Notes: generated by a model not told the origin, from the sequence alone. Positions 38,667-47,884 are shown, numbered from the stretch's first letter. The stretch: 64,000 bases of DNA from Occultella gossypii (GCF_019947135.1 NZ_JAGSHT010000029.1:1-64000); one strand, 5' to 3'. A program made the numbers and translations.

Positions 38667-38703
38667 CTGCGCCACTGACCCACGTGACGGGTCAGTGACG
38701 CAG
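38667..38703. repeat. Inverted repeat A downstream of glgX
   Basis: Fifteen-base arms (38667-38681 and 38689-38703) match at 14 of 15 positions around the loop ACGTGAC, starting two bases after the glgX stop. It would make a strong terminator hairpin. It shares a perfect 20-base segment (38683-38702) with the second repeat at 38752-38771. Confidence 0.7.
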
Positions 38704-38734
38704 GCGGTCGCACGGCACCGCCAGGTCCAGCCGC

Positions 38735-38773
38735 GTTGCGTCACTGATTCGCGTGACGGGTCAGTGACGCAAC
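38735..38773. repeat. Inverted repeat B, related copy
   Basis: GTTGCGTCACTGA (38735-38747) pairs perfectly with TCAGTGACGCAAC (38761-38773) across a 13-base loop. Its right half is the same 20-base sequence as in repeat A, 69 bases away. Two related palindromes in tandem suggest a REP-like element rather than a chance terminator. The rest of the gap to 38892 shows no gene. Confidence 0.7.
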
Positions 38774-38892
38774 ACGCCGGACGGCGCCCAAAGGATCAGC
38801 GATGCCGCGCCACGCGAGAAGCCTCGCGGGCCCGCCGGGGCAAGGCACCGCCGTCGGGCCTTGGCAGCGCCACCACCGGCGGACCACCTGGC

Positions 38893-38898
38893 TACGCT
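38893..38898 (+). promoter_or_regulatory. Possible -10 element of a leaderless FAD dehydrogenase mRNA
   Basis: TACGCT ends seven bases before the ATG at 38906, and no Shine-Dalgarno is present. This is the spacing expected when transcription starts at the start codon. Confidence 0.45.
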
Positions 38899-38905
38899 GA
38901 GGCCC

Positions 38906-40561
38906 ATGACCGACACGGACGTCATCGTCATCGGCGCGGGCCTGTCCGGCCTCGTCACCGCCACCCGCCTGACCGCCCGCGGGCGGCGCGTCATCGTGCT
39001 GGACTCCGAACCCGCGGCCTCCCTCGGCGGACAGGCCTTCTGGTCGTTCGGCGGGCTGCTCCTGGTCGACTCCCCGGAGCAGCGTCGCCTCGGGGTGAAC
39101 GACAGCGCCGAGCTGGCGTTCTCGGACTGGCTCGGGTCCGCGAACTTCACCGCCGGCGCCGACCGCGGCGAGGGTCCGGACGCACAGGGCTACGCATGGG
39201 CGCAGCGCTACGTGGAGTTCGCGTCCGGACCGATGCGCTCGTGGCTGCACGACGAGGGCGTGCGCTGGTTCCCGCTGGTGCAGTGGGCCGAGCGCGGCGG
39301 CTACCCCGCCGGCGGGCACGGCAACACGGTGCCCCGGTTCCACGTCACCTGGGGAACCGGCCCGGGCGTGCTGGCCCCGTTCCTGCGGGCGGCGCGGGCG
39401 GCCCGGGACGCCGGGCTCCTTCAGATCCGGTTCCGACACCGGGTCACCGCCCTCGTCACGACCGACGGCGCCGTGACCGGGGTGCGGGCCGAGGCGCTCG
39501 AGCCGTCGACGGTCGACCGGGGCGAGCCGAGTTCGCGCGCGGTCACCGGCGAGGTCGAACTGACCGCGGACGCCGTCGTGGTCGCCAGCGGCGGCATCGG
39601 CGCGAACCACGACCTGGTCCGGGCGGCCTGGCCGGCCTCCGCCGGTCGGCTTCCGGACCAGATGCTCTCGGGCGTGCCCGACGCCACCGACGGGTGGATG
39701 CTCGCCACCGCGGAGGACGCGGGCGCCGCGGTGGTGCACTCCGACCGGATGTGGCACTACCCGGAGGGCCTGCCGATGCACACGCCGGTCTGGGGCCGGC
39801 ATGGCATCCGGATCCTGCCGGGCCCGAGCTCGCTCTGGCTGGACGCCGACGGCGGCCGGCTGCCGGCGCCGCTGTTCCCCGGCTTCGACGCACTCGGCGC
39901 GCTGCGGCACATCACCGGCCGCGGCGACTCGCACTCCTGGTTCGTGCTGAACAAGGCGATCATGGAGACCGAGTTCGCGCTCTCCGGCTCGGACCAGAAC
40001 CCGGACCTGACCGGCAAGGACGTGCGGCTGCTCGCCCAGCGGGTACTGCCGGGCGCCGTCGGGCCGGTGGCGGCCTTCGCCGAGCACTCCCCCGAGTTCA
40101 TCTGGGCGGCCACCCCGGCCGAGCTGGCTGCGGGCATGAACGCGCTCACCGGGTCGATGAGGATCGGCGCCGATGCCCTGACCCGCCTGATCGAGCTGCG
40201 GGACGCACAGGTGCGCAGCGGACTCGGGAAGGACCCGCAGCTCATGGCGATCAACCACGCCCGCACCTACGTGGTGGACAAGCGGATGCGGGTCAGCCCG
40301 CCGCGGCCACTGACCACCCCGAAGGACGGTCCATTGCTCGCGGTACGCCTGTCCGTGCTCACCCGCAAGACGCTCGGCGGGCTGCACACCGACACCGAGA
40401 CCCGGGTGCTGCGCCCGGACGGGCAGGTGCTGCCCGGGCTGTACGCGGTCGGCGAGGCGGCTGGGTTCGGTGGTGGCGGTATTCACGGCGAACGCGCGCT
40501 GGAGGGCACCTTCCTCGGCGGCTGCCTGTTCTCCGGGCGGGTGGCCGGCGGCGCGATCTGA
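38906..40561 (+). CDS. FAD-binding dehydrogenase (fumarate reductase/KstD-like family)
   Basis: 551-residue flavoprotein. The N-terminal FAD-binding Rossmann motif (DVIVIGAGLSGLVTATRL, about 5-22) is followed by E/D ribose-binding (VIVLDSEPA), the GGQAFWSFGG loop, and a C-terminal FAD motif (LPGLYAVGEAAGFGGGGIHG, GTFLGGCLFSGRVAG). It belongs to the FAD_binding_2 group that includes ketosteroid dehydrogenases and fumarate reductase flavoproteins. The substrate is unknown. A TACGCT box seven bases upstream suggests a leaderless transcript; an earlier in-frame start exists only inside the repeat region. It is followed by trpS. Confidence 0.88.
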   Translation: MTDTDVIVIGAGLSGLVTATRLTARGRRVIVLDSEPAASLGGQAFWSFGGLLLVDSPEQRRLGVNDSAELAFSDWLGSANFTAGADRGEGPDAQGYAWAQRYVEFASGPMRSWLHDEGVRWFPLVQWAERGGYPAGGHGNTVPRFHVTWGTGPGVLAPFLRAARAARDAGLLQIRFRHRVTALVTTDGAVTGVRAEALEPSTVDRGEPSSRAVTGEVELTADAVVVASGGIGANHDLVRAAWPASAGRLPDQMLSGVPDATDGWMLATAEDAGAAVVHSDRMWHYPEGLPMHTPVWGRHGIRILPGPSSLWLDADGGRLPAPLFPGFDALGALRHITGRGDSHSWFVLNKAIMETEFALSGSDQNPDLTGKDVRLLAQRVLPGAVGPVAAFAEHSPEFIWAATPAELAAGMNALTGSMRIGADALTRLIELRDAQVRSGLGKDPQLMAINHARTYVVDKRMRVSPPRPLTTPKDGPLLAVRLSVLTRKTLGGLHTDTETRVLRPDGQVLPGLYAVGEAAGFGGGGIHGERALEGTFLGGCLFSGRVAGGAI

Positions 40562-40580
40562 TCCGAGCCTCGGGCGGCAT

Positions 40581-40586
40581 TAGGGT
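40581..40586 (+). promoter_or_regulatory. Possible -10 element of a leaderless trpS mRNA
   Basis: TAGGGT ends six bases before GTG 40593. It directly abuts the alternative ATG at 40587, which would then lie upstream of the transcription start. This favours the GTG as the true trpS start. Confidence 0.45.
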
Positions 40587-40592
40587 ATGCGG

Positions 40593-41717
40593 GTGACTTC
40601 CGCCGCCCTGCCCTCCGACCCGCCCATCGACGACGCCGAGCTCAGCACCACCGAGACGCTGGACCGCTCGCTGCTGTCCGCGGTCGCCCGGAGCGGGGAG
40701 ATCGAGCAGGCCCTGGCCACGGATGCGAGCAGGTTCCGGGTGCTCACCGGGGACCGGCCGACCGGCCGCCTGCACCTGGGGCACTACCTCGGCACGCTGG
40801 CGAACCGGGTGCGTCTGCAGGACCTCGGCGTGCAGACGATGCTGCTGGTGGCCGACTACCAGGTGATCACCGACCGGGACGACGCCGGGCCGATCGCCGA
40901 GCGCACCCGTGAGCTCGTCACGGACTACCTCGCCGCCGGGATCGACCCCGCGCGGACCACCATCTTCGCGCACTCCGCGGTGCCGGCGCTGAACCAGCTG
41001 ATGCTGCCGTTCCTGTCCCTGGTCACCGATTCGGAACTGCGCCGCAACCCCACCGTGAAGGCCGAGAACGAGGCCACCGGCGGCCGGCCGATGAGCGGCC
41101 TGCTGCTCACCTACCCGGTGCACCAGGCCGCGGACATCCTGTTCTGCAAGGCGAACCTGGTACCGGTCGGAAAGGACCAGCTCCCGCACCTGGAGCTGAC
41201 CCGGGTGATCGCCCGGCGGTTCAACGAGCGCTACGCGGGCGGCCGAACCGTGTTCCCGTCCCCGGACGCCCTGCTCAGCGACGCCGTGAACGTGCTCGGC
41301 GTGGATGGGCAGAAGATGTCCAAGTCCCGCAGGAACACCATCGATCTGGCGATGACCGAGGACGAGACCACCAAGCAGCTCAAGCGGGCCGTCACGGACT
41401 CCGACCGGAACATCACCTATGACCCGGTCGGGCGGCCCGAGGTCGCGAACCTGCTCTCGATCGCGGCCCAGCTCGGCGCCGGCACCCCGGAGGAGCTCGC
41501 CGCGCAGATCGGCGACGGCGGTGGTGGCGGCCTGAAGAAGCTCGTCACCGAGGCCGTCAACGAGCACCTGCGCCCGATCCGGGCCCGCCGCCGCGAGCTC
41601 GAGGCCGACCCCGGCTACCTCGCCTCCGTACTCGCCGAGGGCAATGCCCGCGCCAACGAGATCGCCGACGCCACGCTCGCCGAGGTCCGCGAGGCGATGG
41701 GCATGACGTACGTCTGA
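40593..41717 (+). CDS. trpS: Tryptophan--tRNA ligase
   Basis: Class I synthetase charging tRNA-Trp. 374 residues with a roughly 45-residue N-terminal extension, the HIGH-like motif TGRLHLGHYLG (about 57-67), DYQVITDRD, YPVHQAADILF, VGKDQLPHLELTR and the KMSKS motif GQKMSKSRRN (about 243-252). An ATG two codons earlier is possible, but the GTG lies six bases behind a TAGGGT box and may be the leaderless start. An essential single-copy role is expected. Repeat-rich sequence begins 44 bases downstream. Confidence 0.95.
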   Translation: MTSAALPSDPPIDDAELSTTETLDRSLLSAVARSGEIEQALATDASRFRVLTGDRPTGRLHLGHYLGTLANRVRLQDLGVQTMLLVADYQVITDRDDAGPIAERTRELVTDYLAAGIDPARTTIFAHSAVPALNQLMLPFLSLVTDSELRRNPTVKAENEATGGRPMSGLLLTYPVHQAADILFCKANLVPVGKDQLPHLELTRVIARRFNERYAGGRTVFPSPDALLSDAVNVLGVDGQKMSKSRRNTIDLAMTEDETTKQLKRAVTDSDRNITYDPVGRPEVANLLSIAAQLGAGTPEELAAQIGDGGGGGLKKLVTEAVNEHLRPIRARRRELEADPGYLASVLAEGNARANEIADATLAEVREAMGMTYV

Positions 41718-41760
41718 GCAGCCCCCGGACCCCTCGTCCTGCCGCGCGAGCGTGCGATCG

Positions 41761-41871
41761 TCCGGCCCATCAGGGTGTTCCGCCGCATTACCGAACGTTC
41801 GCGCCCGGCACCGCCCACAGGGGAACCCGCCGACCGTGCGGTTCTGCGGCCCATCCGGGGTATCCGCCGCA
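41761..41871. repeat. Two copies of the CGGCCCATC repeat upstream of the first DUF559 gene
   Basis: Twenty-seven-base units at 41761-41787 and 41845-41871 match at 22 of 27 positions, and each can pair its ends (TGCGGC with GCCGCA in the second). They share the GCGGCCCATC core with the palindromes after the gene (43007-43051). Besides these and the small hairpin at 41889-41907, the gap 41718-41995 contains nothing recognisable. Confidence 0.55.
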
Positions 41872-41888
41872 CAACAACTCCCGGTCTG

Positions 41889-41907
41889 ACTCGCCCATCC
41901 GGCGAGT
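41889..41907. repeat. Small stem-loop ahead of the first DUF559 gene
   Basis: ACTCGCC (41889-41895) pairs with GGCGAGT (41901-41907) across CATCC. The GCCCATCCGG core relates it to the neighbouring repeat units. Confidence 0.4.
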
Positions 41908-41995
41908 GGGACGCACAACCGCACCCTCGACGCGGCTCGGGCGGGCTGTCCACAGGCCTGGGACGGCGTCTGGGTAGTTCTGGTGACCTTGCGGG

Positions 41996-42973
41996 ATGCG
42001 GAAAGTCAGCCATCCGGACCAGGCCACCGCCCTCGCCCGGAGTCAGGGCGGCCTGATCAGCGCCCGCCAGTGCGACGAACTGGGTATCAGCGGCGACCGC
42101 CGCACGGCCCTGGTCCGTCACGGCCTGTGGTACCGAGTGGTGCGCTCGGTCTACGACTGCCAACTTCCCACCGACGACGGCAATGCCTTCGATCGTCGCC
42201 GGCGGCGGTCGGCGTGGATCGCGCTCCTCGCGGCGGGACCGGACGCGGTCGCGACCGGAATGTGTGCCCTCGTGCTCCACGGTGTCTGGGGACTTCCCCA
42301 GGTGATCGCTCCGGAGGCGATGCTTCCCGGCGTGCGCGCCAACCGGGGGCCGGTCGGAGTCCGGATCCGTCGAGGTCCACGGACCGGGCGTATCGTGCGC
42401 GTCGGCAGCGCCCGCGCGGTCGACGTGCGCACCGCCCTCATCCAGGCGCTGCCGGAGTTGGATCGCAACACCGCGGTCGCCGTCATGGACTCTGCTCTCA
42501 ATCGAGAACTCATCGACACCGAGGGACTCGCGTGGGTCCGCCGGCACCTGCGCGCACGCCGGGGGGCACGCAGGCTCGAGGCCTGGTGGCCGCTGGTCGA
42601 CGGACGTGCCGAGTCGCCCCTCGAGACGCACGCCCGCCTGGACTGCCTCGACCATGGGCTGCCGCCGGAGGAGCTCCAGCTCAAGGTTCGGGACGGGCAT
42701 GGCCGCCTGCTCGGCCGGGGTGACCTGGCCTGGCGACGAGAGGACGGAACATGGGTGGTCGCCGAGGTCGACGGCGAGGACATCCACTCCGCGACACCGG
42801 CGTTGTACCGCGACCGGAACCGTCAGAACGATTTCGCGATCGACTCGGACGTGACGCAGCTCCGCTTCGCTGCCCCGGACGTCTACCGACCGGGTGCGAT
42901 CGCGGCCAAGGTCCGTGCCGCGCTGGCGTCGAACGTGCGATCCCGCGGCAGAACAGGCCGATCCGCCGCCTGA
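41996..42973 (+). CDS. AbiEi-HTH / DUF559 (Vsr-like) endonuclease-family protein
   Basis: 325 residues. The N-terminal third resembles the AbiEi antitoxin winged-helix domain (ALARSQGGLISARQCDELGI through GLWYRVVRSVYD). The middle has the usual linker (ALVLHGVWGLP). The C-terminal DUF559 domain has PD-(D/E)XK-like elements (GRAESPLETHARL about 203-215, LGRGDLAW about 239-246, VVAEVDGEDIHS about 254-265) and RDRNRQNDF. Nuclease activity is predicted from fold, not known. No AbiEii-type toxin is next to it. It stands alone between trpS and glgP, bracketed on both sides by related palindromic repeats. A homologue, frameshifted, is at 53872-54836. Confidence 0.8.
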   Translation: MRKVSHPDQATALARSQGGLISARQCDELGISGDRRTALVRHGLWYRVVRSVYDCQLPTDDGNAFDRRRRRSAWIALLAAGPDAVATGMCALVLHGVWGLPQVIAPEAMLPGVRANRGPVGVRIRRGPRTGRIVRVGSARAVDVRTALIQALPELDRNTAVAVMDSALNRELIDTEGLAWVRRHLRARRGARRLEAWWPLVDGRAESPLETHARLDCLDHGLPPEELQLKVRDGHGRLLGRGDLAWRREDGTWVVAEVDGEDIHSATPALYRDRNRQNDFAIDSDVTQLRFAAPDVYRPGAIAAKVRAALASNVRSRGRTGRSAA

Positions 42974-43006
42974 TCGCACCGTCGGTTCGAACCCGCTCGG
43001 TCGAGA

Positions 43007-43051
43007 GTGTCCTTGTGCGGCCCATCAGGGCGATGGGCCGCACGATGACAC
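43007..43051. repeat. Palindrome 1 downstream of the first DUF559 gene
   Basis: Perfect 12-base arms GTGCGGCCCATC (43015-43026) and GATGGGCCGCAC (43032-43043) surround a five-base loop, with partly matched outer GTGTC/GACAC ends. An 18-base segment (43007-43024) recurs exactly at 43079-43096. Confidence 0.75.
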
Positions 43052-43073
43052 CCCCGACGAAACTGCCCCGAGA

Positions 43074-43127
43074 CGAACGTGTCCTTGTGCGGCCCAACGG
43101 AGCTGTGGCCGCACAAGGACACATTCG
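43074..43127. repeat. Palindrome 2, 21-base arms, between the first DUF559 gene and glgP
   Basis: Arms 43074-43094 and 43107-43127 match at 20 of 21 positions around a 12-base loop; the left arm begins CGAACGTGTCC. It may act as a bidirectional terminator for the convergent DUF559 and glgP genes. Its CGAACGTG ends are also found on the otherwise different palindrome at 53810-53865. Confidence 0.8.
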
Positions 43128-43158
43128 GTGTGATGCCGGTCGCGGCGGGGAACCGAAC

Positions 43159-45750
43159 TCAGGCCGTGGCGACCAACGCCAGCTCGGTCGGACCCGCCAG
43201 GTCGCGGTGCTTGGGCACGATCCGGACGTTGTAGCCGAACGGACCGGACTGGGCGAGGGTGAACGCGCGGCTGAAGTGGTAGCGCCCGCCCTCGTAGGTG
43301 TCGGTCAGCTCCAGCTTGGACGTCCCGAACTCGTCGATCTCGTCGTTGTCGGAGACCCGGCCGTAGTTCATCTGGACCTCGACATCGTCCGGGCTGAGCT
43401 GGCCGAGCGAGACGAACGCCTTGATGGTGACGTGGTCGCCCACCTTGACCGCCTCGTGCAGCCCCTCGGACTCGACGTGGTCGACCCGCACACTCGGCCA
43501 GGCGGCGCGCACCGTGGCCTTCCAGTCCGCGAGCTCGATCGCTCCGGTGTACCCGGGGCCGTCGAGGTTCCGGTAGGACTGCGCCGTCGGGGTGTACAGC
43601 TCGGTGATGTAGTCGCGCACCATCCGGGTGGCCTGGACCTTCGGCCCGAGGGTGGCCAGCGTGTGCCGGATGTTCTCCAGCCAGTGCACGGGCAGCCCGT
43701 CGGTGCGGTCGTAGAACCGCGGCGCGACGGTGTTCTCGAGCAGGTCGTACAGCGCGGAGGCCTCGAGGTCGTCCCGACGCTCCGGGTCGTCGACGCCGTC
43801 GGCGGTGGGGATCGCCCAACCGTTCTGGCCGTCGTACATCTCGTCCCACCAGCCGTCGAGCACGGACAGGTTGAGCGCGCCGTTCAGGGCCGCCTTCATG
43901 CCGGACGTCCCACACGCCTCGAGCGGGCGCAACGGGTTGTTCAGCCACACGTCGCAACCCGGGTAGAGGGTCTGCGCCATCTCGATGTCGTAGTTCGGCA
44001 GGAACACGATCCGGTGCCGCACGTCCTCGGAGTCGGCGAACTGCACCAGCTTCTGGATCAGTCGCACGCCCTGCTCGTCGGCGGGGTGGGACTTGCCGGC
44101 GACCAGGATCTGCACCGGCCGGTCCGGGTCGGTGAGCAGCGCCCGCAGCCGATCCTCGTCGCGCAGCATCAGCGTGAGCCGCTTGTACGTGGGCACCCGG
44201 CGGGCGAACCCGATGGTCAGCACGTCGGGGTCGAGCACACCGTCAACCCAGCCGAGCTCGGCAGCCGAGGCGCCGCGCTGGGTCCAGGACTTGCGCACCC
44301 GGCCGCGGGCGTTGTGGACCAGCCGCTCGCGCAGCTGTCGGCGCAGCTCCCACAGGGTCGCGTTGTCGATGCCGCCGTCCTGCTTGTACCAGCCGCTCCC
44401 GGATTCGATCTCGTCGGCGGTGAAGTACTCGGCCTGGGCCCCGGCGAACAGCGGGTCGATCCAGGTCGGGCTGTGCACGCCGTTCGTCACGGACGTGATC
44501 GGCACCTCGCCGACGTCGAAGCCCGGCCACAACTGGTGGAACATCGACCGCGACACCTGGCCGTGCAGCTTGGCCACGCCGTTGGCACGCTTGGCCAGCC
44601 GCAGGCCCATCACGGCCATGTTGAACACGGTCGGGTCGCCGCCGTCGTAGTCCTCGCGACCGAGCGCGAGGACGTCGCCGACCTCGATCCCGGGGATCGA
44701 GTTGCCGCCACCGAAGTACTCGGCGATCAGGTCGGCACCGAAACGGTCGATGCCGGCGGGCACCGGGGTGTGGGTGGTGAACACCGTGCCGGCCCGCACC
44801 GCCTCGAGCGCGGCCGGGAACGCGAGCCCTTCCGACTCGATCAGCTCGTGGATGCGCTCGATGCCGAGGAAGCCGGCGTGGCCCTCGTTGCAGTGGTACA
44901 CCTCGGGCGTCGGCGCGCCGGACAGCCGCGAGTGCAGTCGCAGGGCCTTGACCCCGCCCATGCCGAGCAGCAGCTCCTGCTGCAGCCGGTGCTCGCTGGT
45001 GCCGCCGTACAGGCGGTCGGTGACCTTGCGGGCCGCGTCGTCGTTGTCGGGCACGTTCGAGTCGAGCAGGAGCAGCGGGACCCGGCCGACGTCGGCGCGC
45101 CACACCTGGGCGTGCAGGGTGCGCCCGCCGGGCAGCGGCAGGCTGATCCGCGACGGCGTCCCGTCGGCTTCGCGCAGCAGCGTCAGCGGGAGGTTGTCCG
45201 GGTCGAGCACGGGGTAGGTCTCGTGCTGCCAGCCGTCCCGGGTCAGGGACTGGCGGAAGTAGCCGGCGCCGTAGAGCAGGCCGACGCCGACGATCGGCGC
45301 GGCGAGGTCGGAGGCGCTCTTGAGGTGGTCGCCGGCCAGGATGCCGAGGCCGCCGGAGTACTGCGGCAGTGCGGCGGCGATCCCGAACTCGGCGGAGAAG
45401 TACGCGACGGCGGCGGGCAGGGCCGGCTCGCCGGCCTGCTCCCGACGGCGTCCCTCGGCCTGGTACCAGCGGTCCTCGCTCCGGTAGGTGTCGAGGTCCG
45501 CGGCGAGCGCGCGCACGCGCTCGACGAAGCCGGCGTCCGCGGCGAGCTCGGCCAGCCGCTCCGGCGACAGCGACCCGAGGAGCCGGATCGGGTCGCCGTG
45601 GAAGGCCTCCCACCGCTCGGGGTCGATCGAGGAGAATAGGTCGCGGGTAGGTGCGTGCCAGGCCCAGCGCAGGTTCAGGGCGAGGTCGTCGAGTGCGCCG
45701 AGGTCCTCGGGCAGGACGGTGCGAACGGTGAATCGTCGAATGGCTCTCAC
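43159..45750 (-). CDS. glgP: Alpha-glucan phosphorylase GlgP
   Basis: PLP-dependent phosphorylase releasing glucose-1-phosphate from alpha-1,4-glucan ends. 863 residues from GTG 45750, with the DUF3417-type N terminus of actinobacterial/archaeal phosphorylases (LPEDLGALDDLALNLRWAWHAP). It also has the active-site region YFSAEFGIAAALPQYSGGLG, GNEGH-like YHCNEGHAGFLGIERI and the PLP lysine in EACGTSGMKAALNGALN (about residue 619). Upstream open frame beyond 45750 is antisense to glgE. TATGCT six bases before the GTG suggests a leaderless mRNA. It shares a control region with glgE. Confidence 0.95.
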   Translation of the reverse strand: MRAIRRFTVRTVLPEDLGALDDLALNLRWAWHAPTRDLFSSIDPERWEAFHGDPIRLLGSLSPERLAELAADAGFVERVRALAADLDTYRSEDRWYQAEGRRREQAGEPALPAAVAYFSAEFGIAAALPQYSGGLGILAGDHLKSASDLAAPIVGVGLLYGAGYFRQSLTRDGWQHETYPVLDPDNLPLTLLREADGTPSRISLPLPGGRTLHAQVWRADVGRVPLLLLDSNVPDNDDAARKVTDRLYGGTSEHRLQQELLLGMGGVKALRLHSRLSGAPTPEVYHCNEGHAGFLGIERIHELIESEGLAFPAALEAVRAGTVFTTHTPVPAGIDRFGADLIAEYFGGGNSIPGIEVGDVLALGREDYDGGDPTVFNMAVMGLRLAKRANGVAKLHGQVSRSMFHQLWPGFDVGEVPITSVTNGVHSPTWIDPLFAGAQAEYFTADEIESGSGWYKQDGGIDNATLWELRRQLRERLVHNARGRVRKSWTQRGASAAELGWVDGVLDPDVLTIGFARRVPTYKRLTLMLRDEDRLRALLTDPDRPVQILVAGKSHPADEQGVRLIQKLVQFADSEDVRHRIVFLPNYDIEMAQTLYPGCDVWLNNPLRPLEACGTSGMKAALNGALNLSVLDGWWDEMYDGQNGWAIPTADGVDDPERRDDLEASALYDLLENTVAPRFYDRTDGLPVHWLENIRHTLATLGPKVQATRMVRDYITELYTPTAQSYRNLDGPGYTGAIELADWKATVRAAWPSVRVDHVESEGLHEAVKVGDHVTIKAFVSLGQLSPDDVEVQMNYGRVSDNDEIDEFGTSKLELTDTYEGGRYHFSRAFTLAQSGPFGYNVRIVPKHRDLAGPTELALVATA

Positions 45751-45756
45751 ACCGCG

Positions 45757-45762
45757 AGCATA
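45757..45762 (-). promoter_or_regulatory. Possible -10 element of a leaderless glgP mRNA
   Basis: On the minus strand TATGCT ends six bases before GTG 45750 and no SD is present. TTCGCA 17 bases further up could be the -35, and it overlaps the first TTGCGA-type operator. Confidence 0.5.
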
Positions 45763-45768
45763 GGGGAC

Positions 45769-45806
45769 TCGCAACGGATTGCGAACCTTGCAACGTTCTT
45801 GCAAGG
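45769..45806. promoter_or_regulatory. Two TTGCAA-type palindromic operators in the glgP-glgE control region
   Basis: TCGCAA (45769-45774) pairs with TTGCGA (45779-45784) around CGGA. Directly after it, CCTTGCAA (45786-45793) pairs perfectly with TTGCAAGG (45799-45806) around CGTTC. The form resembles operators of LacI-family maltose/alpha-glucan regulators such as MalR. No such regulator gene is in the window, so the binding protein is inferred. Confidence 0.65.
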
Positions 45807-45856
45807 CCGCCTCGCCCGACTGACCGACTCCACGTGTGGAGGAGCGCCGCTCTGGG

Positions 45857-45862
45857 TAGGTT
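45857..45862 (+). promoter_or_regulatory. Possible -10 element of a leaderless glgE mRNA
   Basis: TAGGTT ends six bases before GTG 45869, with no SD directly before the start. Together with the glgP box it gives a symmetric, divergent, probably leaderless promoter pair around the operators. Confidence 0.5.
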
Positions 45863-45868
45863 CGACCC

Positions 45869-47880
45869 GTGAGCACTCCACTACCCGCGCCCACCGCACC
45901 CATCGGCCGAATCCCCGTCATCGAGGTCGGCCCCATCGTCGAAGGTGGTCGCTGGCCCACCAAGGCGGTGGCCGGCGAGGTGATCCCGGTCCGCGCCACC
46001 GTCTTCCGCGAGGGGCACGATGCCGTCGCCGCGACGGCGGTCCTGGTCGGACCGGACGGCACCGACCACAGCCACGTGCGGATGGTGGACGTCTCCCCCG
46101 GCAACGACCGGTACGAGGCCTGGGTCCAGCCGGACGCCGTCGGGAACTGGTCGTTCCGGGTGGAGGGCTGGTCCGATCCGTACGGCACCTGGTCCCACGA
46201 CGCCGTGCTGAAGGTGCACGCCGACGTCGACACCGAGCTGATGCTGGACGAGGGCGCCCTCGTCCTCGAGCGCGCCGCTGCCGCCCCGGCGATGACGGCG
46301 GCGCACCGGCAGGTCCTCGGCGACGCCGTGCTGGGTCTGCGGGACGTCGCCCGTCCGCCCGTGGCCCGGCTCGCCGCGGGCATCTCGCCCGAGGTCCGCG
46401 CTGTGCTCGCCGAGGTGCCACTGCGGGACGCGGTCTCCCCGAGCGCCGCCTATCCCCTCACCGTGCACCGCCCGCGAGCGCTGTACGGCTCCTGGTACGA
46501 GTTCTTCCCCCGTTCCGAGGGCGCCCACCAGGACCCGAACACGGGCGAGTGGATCTCCGGCACGCTGCGCACGGCGGCCGAGCGACTGCCTGGCATCGCC
46601 GAGATGGGCTTCGACGTCGTCTACCTGACCCCGATCCACCCGATCGGCACCACGAACCGCAAGGGCCGCAACAACACCCTGGGCACCGAGCCCGGCGACC
46701 CCGGCTCCCCGTACGGCATCGGCGCGGCCGACGGCGGCCATGACGCGATCCACGCCGACCTCGGCACCTTCGACGACTTCGACGCGTTCGTGGCCCGCGC
46801 CCGCGCGCTGGGCCTCGAGGTGGCCCTGGACCTGGCGCTGCAGGCGTCCCCGGACCACCCGTGGGTCACCGAGCACCCGGAGTGGTTCACCACCCGTGCG
46901 GACGGCACGATCGCCTATGCCGAGAACCCGCCGAAGAAGTACCAGGACATCTACCCGCTGAACTTCGACAACGACCCCGCCGGCATCTACACCGCCATCC
47001 GGGACGTGCTCGGCGTCTGGATCGACCACGGCGTCACCCTGTTCCGGGTGGATAACCCGCACACGAAGCCGCTGCCGTTCTGGGAACGCATCCTGGCCGA
47101 CGTCGCGGCCGACCACCCGGACGTGATCTTCCTGTCCGAGGCGTTCACCCGCCCGGCCATGATGCGCACGCTGGCCACCGTCGGGTTCCACCAGTCCTAC
47201 ACGTACTTCACCTGGCGCCATACGAAGGACGAGCTCGCCGAGTACTTCACCGAGGTGGCCGGAGACTCCGCCGCCGTGATGCGGCCCAGCTTCTGGCCGA
47301 CCACCCACGACATCCTCACCCCGTACATGCAGCAGGGCGGCGCCGCCGCGTTCGCCATCCGCGCCGTGCTCGCCGCCACCGGCTCACCGACGTGGGGCAT
47401 CTACTCCGGCTACGAGCTCGCCGAGCACGTCGCCCGGCCCGGCGCCGAGGAGCAGATCGACAACGAGAAGTACGAGTACAAACCACGGGACTGGGAGCGT
47501 GCCCGCGAGCAGTACGGGCTCACCGCGCTGCTGACCGCTCTGAACCGGATCCGCCGCGACCACCCGGCGCTGCAGCAGCTGCGCAACATTCGTATCCACC
47601 CGACCTCCGACGACGCGACCCTCTGCTACTCCAAGCGGGTCCGCGCCGAGCATTCCCCCACCGGCCGCGAGGACGTCGTCATCGTCGTGGTGAACCTCGA
47701 CCCGTTCACCACCCGGGACTCACTGCTGCACCTGGACCTGGCCGCGCTCGGGCTCGACGGCCAGGACGCGTTCGCCGCGCATGACGAGCTCTCCGGCGAG
47801 ACCTACTCCTGGGGCGCGAACCCGTTCGTGCGCCTGGACCCGTGGGGGCGCCCGGCGCACATCATCCACGTGAGGCCGGC

Positions 47881-47884
<4 letters not shown>
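45869..47884 (+). CDS. glgE: Alpha-1,4-glucan:maltose-1-phosphate maltosyltransferase GlgE
   Basis: Transfers maltose from maltose-1-phosphate to alpha-1,4-glucan. 671 residues: an N-terminal Ig-like domain (about 1-110), a helical insert (about 110-190) and the GH13_3 barrel. Characteristic motifs are [29 protein letters not shown], nucleophile Asp in [16 protein letters not shown] (about 394), Glu in [12 protein letters not shown] (about 423) and [16 protein letters not shown] 45869 is preceded by TAGGTT and no SD. It is the first gene of the glgE-treS-mak/glgB operon and overlaps treS as ATGA. Confidence 0.96.

Noticed and set aside
41996-42973. Complete AbiE toxin-antitoxin system
   Set aside because: Only the AbiEi-like HTH domain is present, fused to DUF559; no AbiEii nucleotidyltransferase is adjacent.
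42751-45639. Very long open frame (962 codons) opposite glgP
   Set aside because: It is antisense to a clear phosphorylase gene, has no protein motifs and is explained by high GC at third positions.
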